A stretch of 64,000 nucleotides of DNA from Sphingobium sp. CR2-8 (GTDB taxonomy: Bacteria > Pseudomonadota > Alphaproteobacteria > Sphingomonadales > Sphingomonadaceae): NCBI RefSeq assembly GCF_035818615.1, contig NZ_JAYKZY010000002.1, positions 684,501 through 748,500 on the forward strand, read 5' to 3'. The notes under the pieces are model-generated. The model was not told the origin of the DNA. It worked only from the letters and a program-made list of their open reading frames with translations, and made no database searches. Shown here one piece after another: positions 16,041 to 24,939 of the stretch. The position numbers were made by a program, and so were the translations under genes. Within the stretch, counting starts at the first letter, position 1. Each line of letters starts with the position of its first letter.

Positions 16041-17027
16041 ATGGCGCGCGGCGAGCTGATGAAAAAACTGCTGGCGAGCTACGGCCGAGACGATGAGTTT
16101 CGGGCGGTTGCCGAGCAGATCATCACGGAGGAGGAAGCGAAGAACAACAAGGTTCTCGCCCGATCGCTCCGCCGTTCGCTGGAAGTCGCGCCGCCCAAGG
16201 CGAGCCGGCCCAAGGCACTTGCGTCGCTGATTCCCTTTCCGGAGGCGGCAGGCGACTTCGTCGAACTCGTTGAGCCGAGCCATAACAAGCAGGATATCAT
16301 CCTCTCGGCTGAGAATACTCGCATCTTCCAGGGACTGCTGGAGGAGTTTCGCCGTGGCGAGGAAATCCGCCGCCGGGGACTGTCGGTGCGGTCCAAGATG
16401 CTGTTCTGCGGCCCGCCAGGATGCGGCAAGACACTGTGCGCGGAGATTTTCGCCGCGGAGCTTGGCTTGCCGCTCTATGTCGTCAAGCTGGACCGTCTCA
16501 TTTCTTCCTATCTTGGAGAGACGGCGACCAACATCCGCAAGATTTTCGAGTTCGCGCGCAAACAGCCATCAGTCCTCTTTTTCGACGAGTTCGACGCAAT
16601 CGCGCGGGCGCGGGATGAGGATGGCGAGCACAATGAGCTGCGCCGGGTCGTGAACAGCCTCTTGATCTTCATCGATCGGATCCAGCCGAAGGGCTATCTG
16701 GTTGCCGCGACCAACCTCGATCATGCGCTCGACGCGGCAATTTGGCGCCGGTTCGACGAGGTCGTCTGGTTTGACCGCCCGGATCAGCGAATGGTTGCCC
16801 GCTTCCTGAAGATGAAATTCAAGAATGTGGCGATCGCATTCGACCCCGCTGATCATCTGGATGTGCTTCAGGGCCATTCCTACGCAGAACTGGATCGTAT
16901 CTGCGTGCAGGCGATCAAGGCCGCGATCATTGATCGTCGCAAGGAGGTCTCTGGTTCGGACTTCAAGGATGCTGTCGCCGACGAGCAACGGCGGCAGCGT
17001 CGGACTCGGCGCATGACATCAGCCTGA
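16041..17027 (+). CDS. ietA: AAA+ ATPase of an IetAS-like system
   Basis: A 328-residue AAA+ ATPase of the classic (FtsH/spastin-like) group: Walker A GPPGCGKT (124-131), Walker B LFFDEFD (179-185), sensor AATN, and an arginine-finger pair in IWRRFDEV. A helical N-terminal domain precedes it. The frame opens at 15930, but ATG 16041 follows AAGGGTGAG and begins the conserved N-terminus, so it is chosen. The gene 10 bases downstream encodes a subtilisin-like protease; this ATPase-protease pair matches IetAS, first described on an Agrobacterium plasmid as an incompatibility and toxin-antitoxin unit and later as an anti-phage system. The ATPase probably restrains or delivers substrates to the protease. 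Confidence 0.8.
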   Translation: MARGELMKKLLASYGRDDEFRAVAEQIITEEEAKNNKVLARSLRRSLEVAPPKASRPKALASLIPFPEAAGDFVELVEPSHNKQDIILSAENTRIFQGLLEEFRRGEEIRRRGLSVRSKMLFCGPPGCGKTLCAEIFAAELGLPLYVVKLDRLISSYLGETATNIRKIFEFARKQPSVLFFDEFDAIARARDEDGEHNELRRVVNSLLIFIDRIQPKGYLVAATNLDHALDAAIWRRFDEVVWFDRPDQRMVARFLKMKFKNVAIAFDPADHLDVLQGHSYAELDRICVQAIKAAIIDRRKEVSGSDFKDAVADEQRRQRRTRRMTSA

Positions 17028-17037
17028 TTCGGACTGC

Positions 17038-19377
17038 ATGGCCCGCTACGACCATCTGCAGCTTGTTCGGCTGCCTGAGCGGATGCCGCGGCGCAAGACC
17101 GGCGGCGGTGGCCCGCCGCCGATGCGCGAGCCAGGCGGCCATAGCCGCAGGCTCGGGACGGAACTCGATCAGGCAGTTGCGGAGCAACGCCAGCGTCGAC
17201 GGCCTGACGCAGTCGATCCCGCGTTAATCCTTCGGGTTAATATGAGCGGGCCGCTGCTGGAGGAGGAATGGGCGAAGGTCGGCTTGACCGTGCTTTCCAG
17301 CGACGAGGATCGCTCGCTGGTTCTGTTCGCGTCGAGCGAAGAACTGACAGATTTCCGGCGCAAACTTGCCACCTATGGTGCAGGCACGCCGGCAGGGCAG
17401 TTGAACCCCTCTTATTCGGGCTTCATTGCCAACGTCGAAGGTATCGCTGCTGTGGCGCCGCGCGATCGCATCGGCCTGCGCGCGCGCGAAGCGGGTCTTG
17501 TGGAGGCGGACGACTTCCAGCCTGATACGGCCTACATCGTCGATCTGGAGCTTTGGGATCTTGGCCGGCGTGATGTGCGCGAGCGCAAGCTCGATGACAT
17601 CGTTGCCTACGCCGAGGCGCTAGGCGCTGAAGAACTTGACCGCCACGTTGGCCCGAACATCACGATGGTTCGGCTCAGCTGCGACGGCCGTGTCGTGCGG
17701 TCCCTGCTTTCGATCGAAGAGATTGCCGAGATCGACTTCCCGCCGGAACCGGATTTTCTGGCGGGAGATACAGATGATCTGGCCATCGGAGATCTGCCGC
17801 CTGTAGAAGAACTCGCCGAAGATTCCCCTCTCATCGGGATTATCGATAGCGGCGTGAACGACCACCCTCTGATCGAGGATATCATCGCGGGCGCCATAGG
17901 CGTACCGCCAACCCTGGGCACAGCTGACGAATGGGGACACGGCACCTTTGTAGGCGGCATTGCGACGTTCGGAGACCTGCGGGCACAGATCGGAAATGGC
18001 GCGCTCGTCCGCAATGCCCGTCTGTGCTCCGCTAAGGTCGTTGATGCGACCGGCCGCTTTCCCAACAGCCGTCTCATTCCCCGTCTGATGCGCGAGGCGA
18101 TTACGCAGCTCAACGAGGAGTTTGGTTGCCGGATATTCGTCATTTCTCTCGGCGACCGCACTAAGCTGATCGAGGGCACAAAAGTGGGCGTCTGGGCACA
18201 GACCCTAGACGAGCTTGTCCGCGAACTGGACGTGGTCATCATCGTCTCTGCCGGTAATCGGCAGCCGCGCAGCCATTTGCGCGTGGAAGAGGCGGTCACC
18301 GAATATCCAACCTATCTCGCAGAGCCTGCAAACCGACTTTGCGAGCCGGCGGGCGCGATGAACATCGTCACGGTGGGCGCGCTGGCCAACGGCAATGGCC
18401 TTCCGGCGGCGGCGGGAGGTGTCGTCGGCATTCGCCCGATTACCGAGCGCCTGGAGCCATCTCCATTCTCACGAACAGGCCCAGGCGTGCGCGGGGCCAT
18501 CAAACCCGATTTTACGGATTTTGGTGGAACACTGATTTACGACGGTACGACGAATCGTCTGCAAGGCGGGGAAGTGCGACCGGAAGCGGGCGTTCTGTCG
18601 CTTCACCATCGGCCTGTCGACCGCCTGTTCGCAACGCGGTCTGGCACATCTCACGCAGCACCTCTGGTTGCCTATAAGGCGAGTCAGATCCTCGGGCGCT
18701 TTCCTAATTCGTCAGCCAATCTGGTGCGCGCGTTGTTGGCTGGAAGCGCCGCTATCCCTGCAGAAGCCACGCGCCGGCTTGCGACGCTCGGCGAAGCACC
18801 GACGCGCGCGCAGTGCGGCTATGGGATGGTGGATGCCGAAATGGCTTCCTACTCCGATGACAATCGAGTGGTCCTCTATGCCGAAGACGAACTGACGATC
18901 GACCATTTCGCGGTGTACCAGATTCCGATTCCGCGGCCTTTTCAAACGGAGCGTGGCCGCCGCACGATTCGGGTGAGCCTCGCCTATGATCCGCCGGTTC
19001 GGCATAGCCGGCTCGACTATAACGGCGTCTCCATGAGTTTTCGGCTTATACGCGGGTGCACGCCTGAAGAAATCTTCGACCACTATCGCCGACGCACTCA
19101 GGCGGACGGGCCGATTCCTGAGATGGCAAACCGCAATAACTGCAATCTCAGTCCGTCGTCGACGGCGCGGGAGAAATCGAGCCTCCAAAGCGCTTCGGTC
19201 AGTTTCGCTCGCGATGTGAGCGGTTACGGCGACGTCTACTATTTGGTTGTCCGTTGTGCAGGTGGCTGGGCCGGTGACGCTGGACAGCAGAGTTTCGCGG
19301 TCGCGGTCGAAATCTCGCATGAAGCCGAAGTGGGGCTGTATGAGCGCCTCCGCCAGCAGGTGCGCGTCCGCGCCTGA
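17038..19377 (+). CDS. ietS: Subtilisin-like S8 protease of an IetAS-like system
   Basis: A 779-residue protein with a complete S8 catalytic set: D270 (GIIDSGVNDHP), H301 (WGHGTFVGG), oxyanion N407 (VSAGN) and S538 (SGTSHAAP). About 260 residues precede the protease domain and about 200 beta-rich residues follow it. There is no signal peptide, so the protease acts in the cytosol, unlike most subtilases. It starts 10 bases after the AAA ATPase stop. In IetAS the protease is the toxic part and the ATPase its partner. All catalytic residues are present, so the module should be functional. Confidence 0.82.
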   Translation: MARYDHLQLVRLPERMPRRKTGGGGPPPMREPGGHSRRLGTELDQAVAEQRQRRRPDAVDPALILRVNMSGPLLEEEWAKVGLTVLSSDEDRSLVLFASSEELTDFRRKLATYGAGTPAGQLNPSYSGFIANVEGIAAVAPRDRIGLRAREAGLVEADDFQPDTAYIVDLELWDLGRRDVRERKLDDIVAYAEALGAEELDRHVGPNITMVRLSCDGRVVRSLLSIEEIAEIDFPPEPDFLAGDTDDLAIGDLPPVEELAEDSPLIGIIDSGVNDHPLIEDIIAGAIGVPPTLGTADEWGHGTFVGGIATFGDLRAQIGNGALVRNARLCSAKVVDATGRFPNSRLIPRLMREAITQLNEEFGCRIFVISLGDRTKLIEGTKVGVWAQTLDELVRELDVVIIVSAGNRQPRSHLRVEEAVTEYPTYLAEPANRLCEPAGAMNIVTVGALANGNGLPAAAGGVVGIRPITERLEPSPFSRTGPGVRGAIKPDFTDFGGTLIYDGTTNRLQGGEVRPEAGVLSLHHRPVDRLFATRSGTSHAAPLVAYKASQILGRFPNSSANLVRALLAGSAAIPAEATRRLATLGEAPTRAQCGYGMVDAEMASYSDDNRVVLYAEDELTIDHFAVYQIPIPRPFQTERGRRTIRVSLAYDPPVRHSRLDYNGVSMSFRLIRGCTPEEIFDHYRRRTQADGPIPEMANRNNCNLSPSSTAREKSSLQSASVSFARDVSGYGDVYYLVVRCAGGWAGDAGQQSFAVAVEISHEAEVGLYERLRQQVRVRA

Positions 19378-19807
19378 TTGCACGCCTACTTCCTCCCACT
19401 GGCGGGGTTCGGTATCGAGCATGCGCGGTTGGGGACTTTATGCCTTAGGTCCGGACGTAACCAATCGGCTCCAGCGCAGGGGGCAAACCCGCCGTTAGGT
19501 TACGCAGGGAACGTCCGCTTTCCTCACCCTGACGCTCAAGACGGGACAGAGCACAATGTCCCAAACCAAGCCGTTCCAATTTCCCCCGTGGGCCGGATCT
19601 GACAAAGTTCAACCAGGCAATGCGATCACGAGCCGGGTGTTGAGACGCCCTTGAGTTGCGTGTCGGCGCCTTTGGTCAGACGACTTGGACATACGCGCCG
19701 ACCACCCGGCGAAATCTGCATATACGATTTACAGGCTTGGCCCCAGCTCCTGATACTGAGTTACAATCGAGACATGTGGTCGGGGTCCAAGCCTATAGGC
19801 TTCAAAT
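19378..19807. other. Intergenic region downstream of the IS110 transposase
   Basis: About 430 bases with no credible gene. Around 19730-19795 two segments can pair, AGGCTTGG-CCCC and GGGGTCCAAGCCT (one base bulged), with about 35 bases between them, and AAGCCTATAGGCTT is a palindrome just inside. These lie near the 3' side of the transposase and may belong to the element's right end. The boundary between the host sequence and the element was not located. Confidence 0.4.
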
Positions 19808-20866
19808 TCAGATGCGGATCGGGAACGGCTGGAAGTCTTGACCGGATTTCCACAAGCTCAACATGAGGGTCGCGAGTTTTCTGGCCACTGCGACCTTTGC
19901 CTTCCCATGTCCCGCGCGAGCTGCCAGCTGCCTACCCCAATCCTTTAGCGCGCATTCAGTTTTTGTTCGGCTGATCAAAACTCCAGCGGCCATCACGAGA
20001 TGCCCCCTGGTCATCTTGTTGCCAGCTTTTGTGATCCGCGAATGCTGGCATATCGTTCCAGATTGTTTCACCCGAGGTACAAGACCCAGATACGCCCCGA
20101 CATCCGCAGATGTAGCAAAGCGTATTGGATCGTCGATAGCGCTGTAGAATGAGAGCGCACTGATTGGACCGACGCCGGGTATTTGTAGAAATCTTCTGGT
20201 GACAGGGTTCGATTCGGCCGTTTGCAGCACGTACTTATCTGCCGCCTTCACATAGCGGTCCAAGGCTTCACGGATATCTACCATCGGTCGAGCCTGTGGC
20301 GTGAGATCCAATTTTTCGTCGTGCATAAGGCGGGTCAGTTCCTGTTCTAGGCGGACCCGCCAGCCTTTGTTTGGGGGCACGGCTTTCGGGTCCGCTCCGT
20401 TCTCGCGCAACAATGCGCGCAGCGCACTGTCGATCGCAGTACGTTGTCGAAGCAGTTGGTCGCGGAATACCAGTTGGGACCGCAGGCGTTGGATCGCTAC
20501 ACTTTTTACGTGAACCGAGACCTCAGTAGCCCGACGCATCCGCCCCAGGTCAGCGAGACCGCGCGCGTCGTTCGTGTCGGTCTTGTTTCGCCTGATCGTA
20601 AGGAATTTATTCGAGGTTATGGTGTCAAAGACGACGACGGAGTATCCAAGTTCTCGCAGTTTTCTTGCAAGTTGGTTTCCCATTCCCGCTTCGATGCTAA
20701 CACGCATTCCACCCAATTGCATAAACGGCTTGAGAACGTCAGCAATGTTGCGAATGTCTGATGTTGCCATTTGCTCGAGCAGCACCTCACCTGCATTGCT
20801 CGTGACGCAAATCGCTGTTCTTGCTTCTCCGATGTCCAGCCCGGCCCAGAATTGCTGCATTTTCAA
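19808..20866 (-). CDS. IS110-family transposase
   Basis: A 352-residue recombinase with the two IS110 domains. The N-terminal RuvC-like DEDD domain shows D11 (AGLDIGEARTAI), E59 (VSIEAGMGN) and D97/D100 in RRNKTDTNDARGLADLGR. The C-terminal Transposase_20 region shows FLQIPGVGPISALSFYS and GAYLGLVPRVKQSG with the catalytic serine expected downstream (ISRTK region near 310). TTG 20866 has GGAGG five bases upstream; the next in-frame ATG is two codons later. IS110 enzymes move without terminal inverted repeats, guided by a bridge RNA encoded in the element. The gene appears intact. Confidence 0.9.
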   Translation of the reverse strand: MKMQQFWAGLDIGEARTAICVTSNAGEVLLEQMATSDIRNIADVLKPFMQLGGMRVSIEAGMGNQLARKLRELGYSVVVFDTITSNKFLTIRRNKTDTNDARGLADLGRMRRATEVSVHVKSVAIQRLRSQLVFRDQLLRQRTAIDSALRALLRENGADPKAVPPNKGWRVRLEQELTRLMHDEKLDLTPQARPMVDIREALDRYVKAADKYVLQTAESNPVTRRFLQIPGVGPISALSFYSAIDDPIRFATSADVGAYLGLVPRVKQSGTICQHSRITKAGNKMTRGHLVMAAGVLISRTKTECALKDWGRQLAARAGHGKAKVAVARKLATLMLSLWKSGQDFQPFPIRI

Positions 20867-21060
20867 CGCAACCTCCAGCTATCAAATGGGGAGCGCGTAC
20901 CACCTTGAGAAGCTAGGTCGCACCATTGGTCAGCGCGCCTACAGCGAGGTTACGGCGAAGCGCTTCCTTTGTCCCTACGGACACTGAAATATTCGACCAA
21001 GTCTCTGAACAGTTTATGAAGCTTCGTGGTTCAGGCGACTGTCTCCATATAATATGGGCG
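19808..21060 (-). mobile_element. IS110-family insertion sequence, approximate span
   Basis: The element is defined by the transposase gene plus the non-coding stretch in front of it (about 20867-21060), where the left end and bridge RNA of IS110 elements lie. Neither end is fixed: IS110 ends lack inverted repeats, and I could not identify the core dinucleotide by eye. The right end may extend below 19808 into the hairpin-forming region. It sits between the IetAS-like module and the ParB block. Confidence 0.5.
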
Positions 21061-21420
21061 TTTCGCGCCGCAGGCGCGACCCTGCTCTATGTCGCTGCGC
21101 GCCACCGAGCCGCGCGTGCCGCGCGTCTCGTCCCATCCGGGTGACGATCAGTAACGCAGGGGGCGTTGCTATGCGCACCGCCCGGCGGTCACCGCGCCCT
21201 TGGCGCGGCGGCGTTGGCCTTGGCGGCGTCGATCTGGCGGGTGGGCGTCGCTGCCCTGTAGGCCCGCCGCGCCGGGCCGCAACCCGGCTGTGCCGGGTCT
21301 TACACTTTGTTTCAGTCCTGCGGATGCCGCCCGGCTCTGTCGGCGGGCCTGCTGGTCACGCTCCTGCCGCCCACCCGCCATTCCGGCGCCGGTTGCTGCG
21401 GTTTGAAGGAGTGATAAGAA
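20867..21420. other. Non-coding region: IS110 left end, then ParB leader
   Basis: On the minus strand the first ~190 bases before the transposase start should encode the IS110 bridge RNA; one clear small stem is TGTCC/GGACA at 20970-20983. From about 21060 to 21420 the sequence is very GC-rich leader in front of parB, with several short GC palindromes (e.g. TTTCGCGCCGCAGGCGCGA) and an AAGGAGTGATAAGA ribosome site just before the ATG. No intact gene is seen; a long antisense frame across it is a shadow. Confidence 0.45.
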
Positions 21421-23181
21421 ATGGAACTCAAGCATATTGATATCGCCAACCTGTCTGTCGCTGCCGTCAACATGCGCGGCAAGGGCAAGGCAGACTTGTC
21501 CAACATCCTTCCGTCGGTGCGCGCACGCGGCGTGCTGGTACCGCTGATCGTGCGGCAGAATGGTAGTCCCGATACCTACGAGATCGTGGCAGGCAAACGG
21601 CGCTATCAGGCCGCGCTGGCCGTCGCTCAGGAGAGCGGCGAAGCCGAAGCGCTGCCCTGCGCGGTGATCGAGGCCGGTGATGATGCGGCGGCGTTGGAAG
21701 CCTCGCTGATCGAGAATATCGCCCGGCTCGATCCCGACGAGGTGACCCGCTGGGAATGTTTCACCCGGCTGGTGCGGGAAGGGCGCAGCGCCGATCATAT
21801 CGCCACCACCTTCGGCCTTACCGATTTGCAGGTGAAACGCACCCTTGCGCTCGGCAATCTGCTGCCGCGCATTCGCACCCTCTATCGGCGCGGCGATATC
21901 GAAACGGCGTCCGTCCGGCACCTGACACTGGCAACCAAGAGCCAGCAGCAGCAATGGCTGGCGCTGCTTGACGATCCCGACAGCTATTGCCCCACCGGTC
22001 ATGCGCTCAAATCTTGGGTGCTGGGCGGTGCGTCGATCCCGGTCAGAGCGGCTCTGTTCGACGTAGAGGGCTATGAAGGTGCCATCGTCGCCGACCTGTT
22101 CGGGGAAGATCGCTATTTCGCCGATGTCGCCGCCTTCTGGACCGCGCAGACCGCAGCGATCGAAGCTCGGGTTGAGGCATATCGCGATGCCGGATGGCGC
22201 GATGTCGTCCTGCTGCCGCAGGGCGAACCCTTCCATGGTTGGGACTATGAACGGTGCCCCAAGCGCAAGGGCGGCAAGGTCTACGTCGTCACCAGTCCGC
22301 GCGGCGATGTCGCCTTCCATGATGGCTATCTGACCGCGAAGGAAGCCCGCAGGCTTGCCAAGGGTGAAGAGGGTGGCGAAACCAGCGATAAGCCATCGCG
22401 TCCCGAACTGACCAGCAGCCAGCAGGATTATATCGATCTCCACCGCCATGCCGCCGTGCGCGCGCGGATGATCGATGCGCCCGGCCTGTGCCTGCGGGTG
22501 GCAGTGGCGCATATGATTGCCGGATCGCCGCTCTGGACGATCAGGACCGAACCGCAGCGCGCTGCCGACGCCATTGCCGAAAGCGTCGAGAACAGCATGT
22601 CCGAAGCGCAGTTCGATGGCGAGCGGCGCAGGCTGCTGGCACTCCTGGACTTTGATCCCGATACGCCCACCATCACCGGCGGCAGCGATGGACTGACCAG
22701 CCTTTATGCCAAACTCTGCACCCTGGACGATGCCAGCATCATGGCCGTGATGTCCGTGGTGATGGGCGAAACGCTGGACGCCCGCAGCGATCTTGTCGAT
22801 GCGCTCGGCGTGCAGCTTGGCATCGACATGGCGCAGGTCTGGCAGGCGGACGACGCGCTGCTGGATAGCCTGCGCGACCGCGCCGTCATCGATGCGATCC
22901 TCACCGAGGTGGCGGGCGCGGACATTGCCGACTCCAATATAAAGGAGACCGGCAAGACCAAGCGGCAGATCATCCGCGATTGCCTCACCGGCAGCAACGG
23001 ACGCGCCAAGGTCGAGGGCTGGGTGCCGCGCTGGCTGCACTTCCCCGCCACCAGTTATACCGAACGGGGCGGCGTCGCCAGCGTCAGCCGGACTGCCAGC
23101 GCCGAACAGGCCATGGCCTTCCCCGATGCCGCCGACACCCTGACCGACGCCGATCCCGCGCCCTTGTCGCAGGCCGCATGA
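21421..23181 (+). CDS. ParB/Spo0J-family partition-like protein of a mobile element
   Basis: A 586-residue protein. The N-terminal ParB/sulfiredoxin-like domain spans about 1-110 (GVLVPLIVRQNG, YEIVAGKRRYQAAL, ASLIENIARLDPDEVTRW), followed by a helix-turn-helix near 125-160 (RSADHIATTFGLTDLQVKRTLALGNL). The long C-terminal part (about 220-586) is typical of the ParB-like proteins on sphingomonad plasmids and integrative elements, not of chromosomal ParB (about 300 residues). No ParA gene is adjacent, so partition is uncertain; such proteins can also act as regulators. AAGGAG precedes the ATG by eight bases. Confidence 0.8.
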   Translation: MELKHIDIANLSVAAVNMRGKGKADLSNILPSVRARGVLVPLIVRQNGSPDTYEIVAGKRRYQAALAVAQESGEAEALPCAVIEAGDDAAALEASLIENIARLDPDEVTRWECFTRLVREGRSADHIATTFGLTDLQVKRTLALGNLLPRIRTLYRRGDIETASVRHLTLATKSQQQQWLALLDDPDSYCPTGHALKSWVLGGASIPVRAALFDVEGYEGAIVADLFGEDRYFADVAAFWTAQTAAIEARVEAYRDAGWRDVVLLPQGEPFHGWDYERCPKRKGGKVYVVTSPRGDVAFHDGYLTAKEARRLAKGEEGGETSDKPSRPELTSSQQDYIDLHRHAAVRARMIDAPGLCLRVAVAHMIAGSPLWTIRTEPQRAADAIAESVENSMSEAQFDGERRRLLALLDFDPDTPTITGGSDGLTSLYAKLCTLDDASIMAVMSVVMGETLDARSDLVDALGVQLGIDMAQVWQADDALLDSLRDRAVIDAILTEVAGADIADSNIKETGKTKRQIIRDCLTGSNGRAKVEGWVPRWLHFPATSYTERGGVASVSRTASAEQAMAFPDAADTLTDADPAPLSQAA

Positions 23182-23240
23182 CCTGTCCCTGACCGGCGGC
23201 CTGCGCGCCGCCGGTCCTCTCTTTGAACGGGAGATATGTC

Positions 23241-23486
23241 ATGACCGACATTACCGATACCGAACGGCTCGAACGTCTGGAGGCGGCCCTGCTGTCGATG
23301 CCGCGCCTGCGCCGTGAGATATTCCTCGCCGCCCGCTTGGACGCCATGACCTATGGGGATATCGCCCATAGGACCGGCCTGTCTGTCAGAGCAGTCGAAC
23401 GCCAGATGGCCCGCGCGATCGTGCATATTGGCCGTCATCTGCGCGATGCCGATGCGCCATCGCCGGATGGGTCGTCGCCCACATAG
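23241..23486 (+). CDS. Small sigma-70 region 4-like protein
   Basis: An 81-residue protein consisting almost only of a sigma region 4.2 helix-turn-helix: LLSMPRLRREIFLAARLDAMTYGDIAHRTGLSVRAVERQMARA, read in two halves here. It lacks region 2, so it is not a complete ECF sigma factor; similar short proteins accompany ParB-like and TonB genes in sphingomonads and may act as DNA-binding regulators. ATG 23241 follows a GGGAGATAT site and is chosen over the upstream frame. It is 60 bases after parB and probably co-transcribed. Confidence 0.7.
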   Translation: MTDITDTERLERLEAALLSMPRLRREIFLAARLDAMTYGDIAHRTGLSVRAVERQMARAIVHIGRHLRDADAPSPDGSSPT

Positions 23487-23535
23487 TTGCGCGGCGAGGT
23501 TGGCGGCATTGCGATAGCAGGCTAGGATCAGGACC

Positions 23536-24447
23536 ATGAAGACCAGTCTCGATCATCTGCCGCAAGCCAAGCAGCGCGAACTGGCGCATGTGGTCGAGAC
23601 GGTGCGCGCAGGCTTCGCCAGCGCCACTGCCCAGCGTACCCAACCGCGCTATCGCAATGGCCAGCTGCTCAAGATCATCCTGTTCGGCAGCTATGCGCGC
23701 GGCGACTGGGTCGAGGACCCGGTGGGCCGCTATTTTTCCGATTACGACCTGCTCATTATCGTCAACCATGACGATCTGACCGACATGGCCGAATTCTGGG
23801 AAAAGACCGAGGCACAGTTTCTCGCGGACCTCTCGGCGGGCACGGTCCTGCGCACCCCGGTCAGCCTCATCTATCACAGCCTTGACGATGTGAACGACAA
23901 GCTGCGGCTTGGGCGCTACTTCTTCATGGACATATTGCGGGACGGGATCAGCCTGTTCGAAGAGCCGGACCACCCCTTTGTCGAGCCGCAGGCGCTTTCA
24001 CCCGAACAGGCGCTTAAGGAGACGCAGGACTATTTTGAGGATTGGTTCGGCACGGCGCAGGAGTTCATCGAGGGGGCTGGATTCCATTTAGGGAAAGAGC
24101 ATCTGAACCTCGCGGCGTTCAACTACCATCAGTCCGTCGAGCGGCTTTATCACTGCCTCTTTCTCGTCCGCACTTTATATTCCCCCAAGACCCATAATCT
24201 GAACCGCCTGCGCGATCTTGCCGAGGAACTGGAGCCATCACTCAAAGCGGTCTGGCCGCGCGATAGCCGCTTTGAAAAACGCTGCTATTCCCTTCTGCGC
24301 GATGCTTATATCAAGGCCCGCTACTCACGTGCCTATCGCATCACAGCCGAGGAACTGGACTGGATCGCGCAGCGTGTGACGTTGCTGCAGAGCCTGGTTC
24401 GTGAGGCGTGCGAGCTGCGTATCGAGACGCTTGCCAAGGCAGCCTAG
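23536..24447 (+). CDS. Fused MNT nucleotidyltransferase-HEPN protein
   Basis: A 303-residue fusion. The N-terminal part is a minimal nucleotidyltransferase (pol-beta type) with GSYARGD (51-57) and D69-x-D71 (SDYDLLIIV). The C-terminal half (about 150-290) is a helical HEPN domain (LNLAAFNYHQSVERLYHCLFLVRTLY ... YIKARYSRAYR, read as separate helices). In two-gene HEPN-MNT toxin-antitoxin systems the MNT protein AMPylates and silences the HEPN ribonuclease; here both are in one chain. A clean R-x4-6-H HEPN catalytic motif is not obvious, so the RNase could be degenerate. Short leader, 49 bases after the sigma-like gene. Confidence 0.78.
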   Translation: MKTSLDHLPQAKQRELAHVVETVRAGFASATAQRTQPRYRNGQLLKIILFGSYARGDWVEDPVGRYFSDYDLLIIVNHDDLTDMAEFWEKTEAQFLADLSAGTVLRTPVSLIYHSLDDVNDKLRLGRYFFMDILRDGISLFEEPDHPFVEPQALSPEQALKETQDYFEDWFGTAQEFIEGAGFHLGKEHLNLAAFNYHQSVERLYHCLFLVRTLYSPKTHNLNRLRDLAEELEPSLKAVWPRDSRFEKRCYSLLRDAYIKARYSRAYRITAEELDWIAQRVTLLQSLVREACELRIETLAKAA

Positions 24448-24520
24448 GCGGCATTCAACCCGTTGCATGACGGCCTGTTTGCCATTAATTCCGCGTCGAT
24501 AACACCTGGCTGTCAGTGCG

Positions 24521-24883
24521 TCAGGCCGCTTCTCTCCGGTCGATATCCAACACCAACTGTCGCCCGTCATCACCCGCATCCGCATGGATCGGGCACAGCG
24601 TCTTGCTGCCGCAGGCAAGCGTCATCCATTCTATTTTCCAGTCGATCCGCGCATGATCATGGCGTCCCTCGCGCGTGATGCTGACGATAGCCGCGCCCTC
24701 TACGGCGAGCGCAAAATGGCAGCGTCCGCTGCCGATATCATGATGGCCTCGCAGCAATGTCCCATCGGAAAAGGCAAAGGCAAAACCATCCGTTACCGCG
24801 CTGGCAGGTAGGGCCAGTACGTCGTCGACATCGCCGGTCAGCTTCAGCCTGCCGCCATCCATCGCCTCAATCTGCACGCTCAT
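24521..24883 (-). CDS. Hypothetical protein with SOS-box promoter
   Basis: A 120-residue soluble protein of unknown family (MSVQIEAMDGGRLKLTGDVDDVLALP...), beta-rich, with two cysteines (CGSKTLC) and an acidic C-terminus. It begins at ATG 24883, preceded by AGGGGAAGGG. A longer frame to 25477 exists but runs under the relaxase gene and is rejected. An alphaproteobacterial LexA box lies 42-56 bases upstream, so the gene is probably induced by DNA damage. It is divergent from the relaxase gene. Its role is unknown; SOS control in a mobilisable element could tie it to transfer or repair. Confidence 0.6.
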   Translation of the reverse strand: MSVQIEAMDGGRLKLTGDVDDVLALPASAVTDGFAFAFSDGTLLRGHHDIGSGRCHFALAVEGAAIVSITREGRHDHARIDWKIEWMTLACGSKTLCPIHADAGDDGRQLVLDIDRREAA

Positions 24884-24924
24884 GCCTGGCCCTTCCCCTG
24901 AGAATCGGAACAGGTGTGAGAATA

Positions 24925-24939
24925 GAACATAGAGTGAAC
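24925..24939 (-). promoter_or_regulatory. LexA (SOS) box, GAAC-N7-GAAC
   Basis: GAACATAGAGTGAAC is an exact direct repeat GAAC-N7-GAAC (equivalently GTTC-N7-GTTC), the LexA target in alphaproteobacteria. It lies 42-56 bases upstream of the 24883 start and 220 bases upstream of the relaxase start, so it most likely controls the leftward gene and could also affect the relaxase. Only this copy was noticed in the window. Confidence 0.7.

Noticed and set aside
21169..23040. 623-codon frame antisense to parB
   Set aside because: Shadow of a gene with recognisable ParB domains; no start signal.
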